Position numbers and translations under genes: made by a program. The notes under the pieces are model-generated. The model saw only the letters and a program-made list of their open reading frames with translations, was not told where the DNA came from and did not search any database. DNA of 64,000 bases, from the NCBI GenBank assembly GCA_013177805.1, contig JABLXU010000016.1, positions 1 to 64,000 of the forward strand. The letters are read 5' to 3'. Origin of the DNA: Candidatus Omnitrophota bacterium. Lineage in GTDB: Bacteria > Hinthialibacterota > Hinthialibacteria > Hinthialibacterales > Hinthialibacteraceae. Below, piece by piece: positions 32,256 to 40,026 of this stretch. Numbering within the stretch: position 1 is the stretch's first letter; every line of letters starts with the position of its first letter.

Positions 32256-34166
32256 ATGAATACCAATCATGATACATCCACTCCTTCGCGTTTGATCCGG
32301 ATTGTCCAATGTGGTTCTGCCTCAGACCGCTGGAGAAAGGGGCTTGTTCTCGATTCTTGCGGAACATGGATGTATGTGGGAACCGATACCAGCCGCTTCG
32401 CCGCTCTGCTGCACGAACTACCGGCGCATTGGGAGCGGATCAACACGGGCGAACAGGTGAACCGCGTGGTCCGCGGGCAGGAGGACGCCTTCATCAATGT
32501 GGATGAAATCATAGACCGGCGAGGATTCGATCCGTTTTGGCTAACCACGGATCTCGCCGAACGCAATCCCTATACCTCGCATTTCATCTACCATGCCTGC
32601 GCCCGTCTGGTGTTCGAAGCGGCTCTGCGGGAATGCCGGGATAACCTGCTGGTTTTCGTGGAAGACTGGTACCTGGGATTTTCGTTTTGGCGAAGGGCAA
32701 GCCAAGTGGATCGAACCGCAACCTATGTATCCGCGCATGCGCTTCGAGACCGGCTTCCCGGTTGGGCGGCTTTAGGACTGCACCGGATGGATCAGTGGCT
32801 CATGGGCGGGCGTGGCCGGATCCGGTTTCTGCTCGATCACGCACGCCAACGGCGTGTGATCCGCCGCTTGCGGCGGGAAGCGGGACCATCCCAGGCGGCC
32901 CGGCCAGACCGCCTCGATACCCTCTTCGTGCTCTGGACGGATGAGAATACGTTCCCCGCGGACCGCCATCTGGACACGGATCTATTTTTCGGGCCGCTGC
33001 CCGCCCGGTTCCGGAACCGGGGAGACCGGATGGGCTACCTGGCCAAGCCCATGACTTGGGTGCGTTCCTATGAAGGGATCGCGCGCAACGTCATGGCCGC
33101 GAAAGATTGGGTGCTGCTGCCGGAAGAATGTGTCAGCCTGGCCGAAGCGGCGGTCATCGCGCTGCGTACTTGGTTTCATCGCTACCGGCTTCGAGGCCGC
33201 TTTGTGTTGGAGGGCGTGGACCTGACCGAATATGTCCGGGAAGAGATCCACATCGACCGGATGAAAACCCGGCAATGCCGTGCGCTGATTTACACCGCGG
33301 TAGGGCGCTATTTGCGCCGGATGAATCAATGCCCGGCGCGCGTGATCTATCCGATGGAATGTCAGCCCTGGGAAAAGGCGTTGCGGTATGGTTTTTATGT
33401 GAATTGTTCTGATACAAAGTTCATCGGCCACCAGCATTCCACGATTCCCGAATGCTGGTACGGCTTGTTTCCATCCCGGCACGATGTTCAGAACCGCGTG
33501 ATCCCGCAGCGGATTGTGACCTGCGGGCCGGTTTGGAAGGCCATTCTGGAAAAACACGGCGTGCCGGCCCGCAGCCTGCGCACCGGCCCTGCGTTTCGAT
33601 TTCCGCATCTGCATGGAAAGCCGGCCCGCGAGGGAAAGCTTCCCCGGCCGGCCACGGTCTTGCTGGCGCTTTCCATCGGTTTCCATGATTCCCTTGAATG
33701 CGTCCTGAAGACGATTGCGGCGTTTCGGAGTGAAACCGGCCTGCGGGTGTGGATCAAATTCCATCCCCGCATGAGCGGATCGCCGGAACAATGCGTAGAA
33801 ACGGCGGTGAAAGCGCTGTGCCTCGGCGCGCTGCCGGATCATATCCAAATCACCCGGGAACCGGTGACGGATCTCCTGCCCCGCGCCGGCGTGTTGCTTT
33901 ACAGCGGAACCACGGTGGGTTTAGAGGCCTTGGCGCTGAGCGTTCCGGTGATCCTCGTGCAGTCGGATTTGTGGTTCGACATGGATATTCTCTTCTTCGC
34001 TCCGGGATCGCAGGCGAGGGCGCGGACTCCGGAAGCCCTCCGCGCGTCGGTGCAGCGGGCGTTGCGTGAAACGGATGCGTACCCCCCAGTGGCGGACCGC
34101 CTGGATCTGGATGATATATTTACACCCGTGACTGAAGAATCGATCCGTGTGTTTCTGGAGGAATGA
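32256..34166 (+). CDS. Large surface-carbohydrate biosynthesis protein (TIGR04326-like?)
   Basis: 636 residues, cytoplasmic, no signal peptide. The N-terminal part is not recognised. The C-terminal half has GT-B-type strand-turn motifs: VWIKFHPRMSGS, ITREPVTDLLPRAGVLLYSGTTVGLEALAL and VPVILVQSDL. This pattern (H-P, then S/G-T-T-x-G-x-E-A) resembles the surface-carbohydrate biosynthesis family named TIGR04326, first defined in Leptospira O-antigen loci; that match is from memory and unverified. It may be a glycosyl- or polyol-phosphate transferase. Compare the 639-residue protein at 18800. Confidence 0.7.
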   Translation: MNTNHDTSTPSRLIRIVQCGSASDRWRKGLVLDSCGTWMYVGTDTSRFAALLHELPAHWERINTGEQVNRVVRGQEDAFINVDEIIDRRGFDPFWLTTDLAERNPYTSHFIYHACARLVFEAALRECRDNLLVFVEDWYLGFSFWRRASQVDRTATYVSAHALRDRLPGWAALGLHRMDQWLMGGRGRIRFLLDHARQRRVIRRLRREAGPSQAARPDRLDTLFVLWTDENTFPADRHLDTDLFFGPLPARFRNRGDRMGYLAKPMTWVRSYEGIARNVMAAKDWVLLPEECVSLAEAAVIALRTWFHRYRLRGRFVLEGVDLTEYVREEIHIDRMKTRQCRALIYTAVGRYLRRMNQCPARVIYPMECQPWEKALRYGFYVNCSDTKFIGHQHSTIPECWYGLFPSRHDVQNRVIPQRIVTCGPVWKAILEKHGVPARSLRTGPAFRFPHLHGKPAREGKLPRPATVLLALSIGFHDSLECVLKTIAAFRSETGLRVWIKFHPRMSGSPEQCVETAVKALCLGALPDHIQITREPVTDLLPRAGVLLYSGTTVGLEALALSVPVILVQSDLWFDMDILFFAPGSQARARTPEALRASVQRALRETDAYPPVADRLDLDDIFTPVTEESIRVFLEE

Positions 34167-34234
34167 CCGGCAGGGGGATTTTTTCAACCGTTTCTCCGAT
34201 GGCCGAGTGAATAAATTCCGCTCCTTCAGGACGG

Positions 34235-34267
34235 CCCTCACCCTGGTCCACTCCCAGAGGGAATCAT
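34235..34267. repeat. Degenerate REP-like element, copy 7
   Basis: CCCTCACCCTGG, then CCACTCCC, AGA, GGGAATC. The lead-in is intact and the hairpin arms are partly decayed (five or six pairs). It lies in the 186-bp gap before the GT2 gene. Confidence 0.5.
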
Positions 34268-34352
34268 TGAGTGTTCCAATCCTTACGCATAACAGAACCT
34301 TTGAGCGGAAAGAGCATAGCGTTCGGGAAAATCATTCCCTGCATTTTTTACC

Positions 34353-35318
34353 ATGAATATGAATCCCACCGTCAGCGTGTTCATGACCGTGTACAACGGC
34401 GCGAAATATCTGCGGCCTTCGATCGACAGTCTGCTGGCACAGACGTTCCCGGATTTCGAGCTCATCGTGGTGGATGATGGGTCCACGGACGGCTCGGCGG
34501 AGATCGTCCAGAATATAAGCGACCCGCGCGTCCGGTTGATCCAACCGGGCCAACACATCGGGCGGACACCGGCTTTGAACGTGGCCCTCCGCGCGGCCCG
34601 GGGACTCTACGCGGCCTGCCAGGACGCTGATGATTTTTCCCTGCCGGACCGGTTGGAGCGGCAAGTGGCTTTTTTGAATGAAAATCCCAATATCTGCGTG
34701 GTGGGGGGCTGGTGCGACTACGTCACCGAAGACGGCCACCCTGTGCGCACCGCCGCTCCTCCCGTTTCGCATCCCGAAATCGTCAATTACAGCGTGAAAG
34801 ATTCGCCTTTCATCCATTCCACCGTTATGTTCCGGCTGCGGCCCATCGTGGATCTGGGAGGCTATCCGGAAGAGTATCGCTTCGCCCAGGATTGCGCTTT
34901 GTGGCTGAAGGTGATCCGAACCTATGCAACCGCCAACCTTCCCCGCGTGCTAGCCAAACGGCTGATTCACCCGGAACAATTGACCCAGGTCCCTGAACTC
35001 TTGACCGTGCGCACGGAAGAAAAGATCCGCTTGCTGCGTTTCGCCTTGACTCACCCCGGCCTGCCGTTCCGGGCGCGGTACGCCGGCCGCCGGGCTGTGG
35101 CCGAGGCATTCCTGCGTCATGCTGAAGCCTTATCGGAAAACCGCCGCCCGGGCGCGGCCTGGCGTTTCCTGACGCGGTTTATTTTCCTGTATCCGGACGT
35201 GTGGATCGTCAACGCCTCGCATCTGTGGCATATTGGTTTGACTCTCCTGGGCCCGGCAGGCCGGTGTCGGGCGCTCCAAATGCAACAATCCATTCGTTCC
35301 CGGTTCACGGTTCGATAA
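34353..35318 (+). CDS. Glycosyltransferase family 2
   Basis: 321 residues, GT-A fold. The N-terminus PTVSVFMTVYNGAKYLRPSI and VVDDGSTDGS (residues 39-48) form the UDP-sugar-binding site. CQDADDFSLPDR contains the DxD-type metal motif (residues 91-94). HSTVMFRL and AQDCALWLKV supply the acceptor-side and catalytic region. It is a soluble, membrane-associated inverting transferase that adds a sugar to a lipid-linked acceptor. The C-terminal part is longer than the bare fold. The next gene starts two bases after its stop. Confidence 0.93.
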   Translation: MNMNPTVSVFMTVYNGAKYLRPSIDSLLAQTFPDFELIVVDDGSTDGSAEIVQNISDPRVRLIQPGQHIGRTPALNVALRAARGLYAACQDADDFSLPDRLERQVAFLNENPNICVVGGWCDYVTEDGHPVRTAAPPVSHPEIVNYSVKDSPFIHSTVMFRLRPIVDLGGYPEEYRFAQDCALWLKVIRTYATANLPRVLAKRLIHPEQLTQVPELLTVRTEEKIRLLRFALTHPGLPFRARYAGRRAVAEAFLRHAEALSENRRPGAAWRFLTRFIFLYPDVWIVNASHLWHIGLTLLGPAGRCRALQMQQSIRSRFTVR

Positions 35319-35320
35319 AC

Positions 35321-37204
35321 ATGTGCGGTATTGCGGGAATCCTTCATCTCGACTCTCAGACGCCGGTTGACGCGTCCCAGCTGGCCCTCATGAACCAGGC
35401 CCAGCGCCACCGGGGGCCTGACCAGGAAGGCATTTGGTGCTCTGGCCCCGTGGGATTGGGACACCGGCGGCTGTCGATCATCGATCTCTCCGAAGCGGCC
35501 CGGCAACCGGCTTTCAATGAAGACGGCACCCTGGCGCTGGTCTTCAACGGCGAGATCTATAATTTCCAGTCCTTGCGTGAAAGTTTGATAGACCGGGGCC
35601 ATCAATTCCGCTCGCGGAGCGATTCCGAAGTGATACTGCATCTGTACGAGGAACGGGGCATCGAATGCCTCCAGGCGTTGCGGGGGATGTTTGCCTTCGC
35701 CTTATGGGATCAAACCCGGCAGCGGCTTTTCTTGGCGCGGGACCGGATCGGCAAAAAGCCACTCAAGTATTACACGGATGGGCAGCGTTTGGTTTTCGCA
35801 TCAGAACTCAAGGCGATTTTGCGGCTTCCGGACATCCCGCGGGAAGAAGATCTGCTGGCGATCCACTATTATCTGACGTTCGGCTACTGTCCCGCGCCCC
35901 TCACGGGACTCAAGCACATCCAGAAACTCCCGGCCGGATATTGCCTTATGGTTGAGAAGGGGGAGATCACCCGGCGGCGGTATTGGCAGTTAAGTTATGC
36001 CATCAAAGAACAACGCCATGAAGAAGAATGGTGCGAGGCGATACGTGAACGCCTTTCGGACGCGGTGCGGACGCGGCTGATCAGCGATGTGCCTCTCGGC
36101 TGTTTCTTGTCGGGCGGTTTGGATTCGAGCACCATCGTGGCCTTGATGTCCCAGCTGCAATCCGAACCGGTGCGCACGTTCACCATCGGCTTTACCAATG
36201 CCCGGAAGGATGAACGGCCCTATGCCCGCGAAACGGCGCGACGGTTCTCCACCCGTCACGAAGAGTTCCTGGTCGAGCCGGAAGGCATGGCGGTGTTTCC
36301 GGAACTGGTGCGCCTTTATGAAGAACCCTATGCCGACTCCTCGGCGCTGCCCAGTTACTATTTGGCGAAGTTGGCGCGGGAGCACGTCACTGTGGCCCTG
36401 AACGGCGACGGCGGCGATGAAAACTTTGCCGGGTATGACCGTTATACCCGTTACGAGAAAAACCGGAAACTCGTTCAGCTTCTTGCGCCCCTGGGCATAC
36501 GGCACGCGTTGGATCTGGCGGCGCGGCTGCGAATTCTACCGCGGGGAACACGCCACCGGGCAGCAGTGGGCCGGGGATTGTTCGATCCGGATCCGCTGGG
36601 CCACTACATGGCGTACGTCACCTTTTTCAATGCCTATGCCCGGCGCGAGTTGTATACGGAGACATTTTGGAATCAAGTGGGCGATACGGATCCGGCCGAA
36701 ATCTACCGCGTGTTTACGGAATCGCATGATGCCGGAGACGAAGACGTGGAGCGCTGGATGTATGGCGATTTTTCCTGCTATCTGCCGAACGATCTGTTGC
36801 CCAAGGTGGATATCGCCTGCATGGCGCACGCCTTGGAGTGCCGCTCCCCTTTTTTGGATCACGAATTTTTGGAATTCACGGCGCGGATTCCCGTGGCGTT
36901 GAAAATCCGCGGCGGGGAGAAAAAATATATTTTTAAGAAGGCGATTCAAAAAATCCTGCCGGAAACGATTCTCCACCGCCCCAAGAGCGGATTCGGGATT
37001 CCCATCCACGAGTGGTTTTCCGGCCCCATGAGCGAAACCGCCAGGCAATATCTGCTAGATCCCCGTGCCCTGGCCCGGGGCAGTTTTCGCCGGGAATACT
37101 TGGAGCGGCTGTTGGAGTGGCATGAATGCGGCCACTCGCAAGGCTATGTGTTGTGGCTGTTGATGTGCCTCGAAGAATGGAGGCGGCAGTATATCGATCC
37201 ATGA
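35321..37204 (+). CDS. asnB: Asparagine synthase-type glutamine amidotransferase (AsnB)
   Basis: 627 residues. The Ntn glutaminase half begins MCGIAGILH, with Cys2 as nucleophile after Met removal, and has HRGPDQEG, RRLSIIDL and FNGEIYNF. The synthetase half has the ATP-pyrophosphatase P-loop FLSGGLDSSTIVAL near residue 265. It makes asparagine, or in glycan loci amidates a carboxylate on a sugar or sugar-linked acid. AsnB-type enzymes recur in exopolysaccharide clusters, where amidation is the usual explanation. The start is set by the Met-Cys requirement. Its stop overlaps the next gene's ATG. Confidence 0.94.
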   Translation: MCGIAGILHLDSQTPVDASQLALMNQAQRHRGPDQEGIWCSGPVGLGHRRLSIIDLSEAARQPAFNEDGTLALVFNGEIYNFQSLRESLIDRGHQFRSRSDSEVILHLYEERGIECLQALRGMFAFALWDQTRQRLFLARDRIGKKPLKYYTDGQRLVFASELKAILRLPDIPREEDLLAIHYYLTFGYCPAPLTGLKHIQKLPAGYCLMVEKGEITRRRYWQLSYAIKEQRHEEEWCEAIRERLSDAVRTRLISDVPLGCFLSGGLDSSTIVALMSQLQSEPVRTFTIGFTNARKDERPYARETARRFSTRHEEFLVEPEGMAVFPELVRLYEEPYADSSALPSYYLAKLAREHVTVALNGDGGDENFAGYDRYTRYEKNRKLVQLLAPLGIRHALDLAARLRILPRGTRHRAAVGRGLFDPDPLGHYMAYVTFFNAYARRELYTETFWNQVGDTDPAEIYRVFTESHDAGDEDVERWMYGDFSCYLPNDLLPKVDIACMAHALECRSPFLDHEFLEFTARIPVALKIRGGEKKYIFKKAIQKILPETILHRPKSGFGIPIHEWFSGPMSETARQYLLDPRALARGSFRREYLERLLEWHECGHSQGYVLWLLMCLEEWRRQYIDP

Positions 37205-38352
37205 GGACGGCCGCGCGGGACACAGAAACGGCGGATATCGCCCTGGTCATCAGTTCCCTGGGCGCGGGGGGCGCGCAGCGGGTGTTAACCAATCTCGCCA
37301 ACGCGTGGGCGCGGCAGGGGCGGCGGATTTGTGTCATCACCTTGGAAAGCGGAGAACGGCCTTTTTACGCGCTGGATCCGGCGGTGCGGCATCTCGAGAC
37401 CGGGGGTTTTGGCGAATCGCGCAACCTCTTACAAGCCCTCCTCGCCAATCTCCGGCGGATCCGGGAACTGCGGCGCGCCATCTGGCAATCAAACGCGCCC
37501 TTGGTGGTTAGTTTCATTGGTACCACCAACATTTTGACCATCCTAGCCTGCCAGGGAATGAAACGCCGTGTGGTGGTTTCCGAACGCAGCGATCCGGCGC
37601 GCGAATCGTTGGGCAAAGTATGGAATCTCCTGCGGCGGATCACCTACCGCTTCGCCGATACGGTCACGGCCAACAGCCATGGCGCGTTGGCGATGCTGGC
37701 CCGTACCGTTCCCCGGAGCAAACTCGCTTATGTGCCCAACCTTCTGGTGTTGCCGGATACTGCCGGAAAGACGATCCCTTTGCAAAACCACATCCTCGCG
37801 GTGGGCAGCTTGCGGCCCGACAAGGGACACGATGTTCTGCTCTATGCTTTCCATACAGCGCGCACCGGGCATCCCGGTTGGAAACTCGCTCTGGTGGGAG
37901 ACGGACCTTGGCGCGCGCATTTGGAAACCCTGGCCCAGATGTTAGGGATAGCGGACGACGTGATCTTTTACGGACAGCGGGAGGATGTATTTTCGTTTTA
38001 CTCCACGGCGCGCATTTTTGTGCTCCCCTCGCGGCGCGAAGGCATGCCCAACGCCTTGTTGGAGGCCATGTATTGCGGCTTGCCCTGCGTGGTCAGCGAT
38101 GCTTCGCCGGGTCCCCTGGAATATATCGAACCGGAACGGAGTGGTCTGGTGTTCCCCCTGGAAGATCATTTGGCGTTGGCGGAGGCGTTGCGGCGCCTCA
38201 TGGCGGATGAAGCGCTCCGTCTTCAGTTGGGCCAACATGCCAAGGAACGGGTGGAGGAATTCACCCCCGCCCGCGCGCTTCCCATATGGGAAACCGTGTT
38301 GAGATTGTCAGGAGAGCGAAACGGATCATCCCATGAACCGCAATCCGGATGA
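37201..38352 (+). CDS. Glycosyltransferase family 4
   Basis: GT-B retaining transferase, 383 residues. The N-terminal half starts ALVISSLGAGGAQRVLTNLA. The C-terminal half has ILAVGSLRPDKGHDVLLYAF, LVGDGPWR and the E-x7-E signature RREGMPNALLEAM (Glu280 and Glu288), then GLPCVVSD. The ATG overlaps the asnB stop by four bases. It is the last gene of the glycan locus; a hairpin terminator begins within its final codons. Confidence 0.94.
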   Translation: MRTAARDTETADIALVISSLGAGGAQRVLTNLANAWARQGRRICVITLESGERPFYALDPAVRHLETGGFGESRNLLQALLANLRRIRELRRAIWQSNAPLVVSFIGTTNILTILACQGMKRRVVVSERSDPARESLGKVWNLLRRITYRFADTVTANSHGALAMLARTVPRSKLAYVPNLLVLPDTAGKTIPLQNHILAVGSLRPDKGHDVLLYAFHTARTGHPGWKLALVGDGPWRAHLETLAQMLGIADDVIFYGQREDVFSFYSTARIFVLPSRREGMPNALLEAMYCGLPCVVSDASPGPLEYIEPERSGLVFPLEDHLALAEALRRLMADEALRLQLGQHAKERVEEFTPARALPIWETVLRLSGERNGSSHEPQSG

Positions 38353-38371
38353 CGCGGGATCGATCATCCGG
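38345..38371 (+). terminator. Hairpin terminator after the glycan locus
   Basis: CCGGATGA (38345-38352) and TCATCCGG (38364-38371) form a perfect 8-bp stem with an 11-base loop, followed by a T-rich run (TTTCTCCGTTCTTCTTTTT). The left arm includes the stop codon of the GT4 gene. The genes on the two sides converge, so a terminator is expected here. Confidence 0.65.
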
Positions 38372-38510
38372 TTTCTCCGTTCTTCTTTTTCAATCCGGAT
38401 CGAAGGGCCGGGCGGAAGTTTGATTTCTAGGGAACTGAATCCCGGATTGCCGATTCGTAAACAGCGGGCGAGCGGGATGTCTCGCCATTCCTTTCCCCAC
38501 AAACCGGTTC

Positions 38511-39353
38511 TCACGTGCCCTTCGTTTGTGCCGCGGGAGCATCCACGCGCACGGTGTCAGGAGGAAACGCTTTCCGGCGCAGGATCATGAATCCCGCCAA
38601 TCCCACACCGAACAGCAAGATGCTGATGAGTTGCGACGTGGAGAAATCCATCCACCCTCCACGGTAATCCCCCCGGAAATATTCCAAGCCGAACCGGCCG
38701 GTACTGTAAATCATGAGATAGGACACGGCCAGTTGGCCGCGGAACGTCTGGTGCTTGCGGATGAACAACAAGATCCCGAAATGCGCAAAATTGAAAAGGG
38801 ACATATAGATCTGGGTGGGATGCACAGGCAATGAGGCATGGGCTTCCGCGCCGAGCAATCCATGAGCCATGTGGTCGTAAAAGGCGGGCGAACCTTCGGG
38901 AAAGCGGACCGCCCAGGGCAGTTCGCACACCCGGCCGTAACAGCAACCGAACAGCAGGCAGCCGATCCGTCCGATGCCCTGCGCCATGGCCAGGTAGGGC
39001 GCAAAGAGGTCGGCGACTCCCCACACGCTTTGGCCATGACGGCGGGTAAACCACACCGCCATCGCGACGGCCCCCACAAATCCGCCCAAAAACACATATC
39101 CGTCCCGGGAGAATAGGATCTGCCAAGGATTGGCGGAATAAGCGTCCCAATCCACCATGACATGGAGGGCGCGGGCGGACACGAAGGCGCTGAGGACAAT
39201 CACGGTGATCAGGTTCTGGATGAATTCCTGCGAATACCCCAGTTTGACGCCACGGGATACCGTGGTTAACCAAAGACCGGCGAAAGCCAAGGCCACCATC
39301 AGGCCGTAGGTGGTAATTTGCACGCCAAATAGGTTGACAAGATTAGGGTACAT
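38511..39353 (-). CDS. lgt: Phosphatidylglycerol:prolipoprotein diacylglyceryl transferase (Lgt)
   Basis: Inner-membrane enzyme that transfers diacylglycerol to the lipobox cysteine of prolipoproteins, 280 residues with about seven membrane segments. The Lgt signature is seen in GRIGCLLFGCCYGRVC, LPVHPTQIYMSL and the Arg-rich motif GRFGLEYFRGD. The start is ATG 39353 (MYPNLVNLFGVQITTYGLM); an in-frame start at 39485 would add unrelated residues. It follows lspA, with which it acts in lipoprotein maturation, 43 bp later on the same strand. The TPR lipoprotein at 49361 is one likely local substrate. Confidence 0.96.
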   Translation of the reverse strand: MYPNLVNLFGVQITTYGLMVALAFAGLWLTTVSRGVKLGYSQEFIQNLITVIVLSAFVSARALHVMVDWDAYSANPWQILFSRDGYVFLGGFVGAVAMAVWFTRRHGQSVWGVADLFAPYLAMAQGIGRIGCLLFGCCYGRVCELPWAVRFPEGSPAFYDHMAHGLLGAEAHASLPVHPTQIYMSLFNFAHFGILLFIRKHQTFRGQLAVSYLMIYSTGRFGLEYFRGDYRGGWMDFSTSQLISILLFGVGLAGFMILRRKAFPPDTVRVDAPAAQTKGT

Positions 39354-39396
39354 GGTGCTCGATCCAAATCGGTTCCCGATCCGACAGGAATCGGCC

Positions 39397-40023
39397 TCAA
39401 TCGGGATTGGCCGGATTGGCCTTATCCATCGCAGGGTGCCGGTCCGCACGGCGCATTTCCGGTGAAGCGGCAGCCGTGGGCTCACAGTCCAACGCCGGTT
39501 CTTGGGTGGCCAACCGGCCGCCGAACATCAACTTGACGATCAGGCATACTTCCCCCACGGTCAGGGCGGAATCCGCGATGTTGAACGTAGGGAAATTGTA
39601 CGTGCCGATGAAAACATCGATAAAGTCGATCACGTATCCGTTGTACAGGCGGTTTAAAATGTTGCCCAGCGCACCGCCGATCAGCAGTCCGAAAATGAGG
39701 CGGAACCAGCCATCCATCGCGACTTCGGCGAATTGCTTGTAAATGATGACCAGCAACGCAATGAAGGCGGCGGGGGCCACGAAATGCAAGATGCCGCCAT
39801 GCTCCCGGAAAAATCCAAACGCGATACCGGTGTTTTCTCCGTAGGCGAACCGGAACACGCCGGGAATGATGACAATCGGCGGTTGATTCTTCAAGACCGC
39901 TACCGCCCAGAGTTTGGCCGCCAGATCCAAAATGAATACAGCGGCCGTAATGCCCAGGATCCAGAACAAGTCCCGGCGGGTGGAGCGGTGAGAAACCGGC
40001 GTGGAGGGATTGAATGAATTCAT
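39397..40023 (-). CDS. lspA: Lipoprotein signal peptidase (signal peptidase II)
   Basis: Membrane aspartyl protease that cleaves the signal peptide of diacylated prolipoproteins; 208 residues, longer than the usual ~165. Four membrane segments, the GENTGIAFGFF motif near residue 62, and catalytic Asp133 (YVIDFIDVF) and Asp151 (FNIADSALTVGE). A charged tail of about 40 residues follows the last segment. It starts three bases after the ileS stop, so it is probably co-transcribed with ileS and lgt, an arrangement common in bacteria. Confidence 0.96.
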   Translation of the reverse strand: MNSFNPSTPVSHRSTRRDLFWILGITAAVFILDLAAKLWAVAVLKNQPPIVIIPGVFRFAYGENTGIAFGFFREHGGILHFVAPAAFIALLVIIYKQFAEVAMDGWFRLIFGLLIGGALGNILNRLYNGYVIDFIDVFIGTYNFPTFNIADSALTVGEVCLIVKLMFGGRLATQEPALDCEPTAAASPEMRRADRHPAMDKANPANPD

Positions 40024-40026
40024 GAC

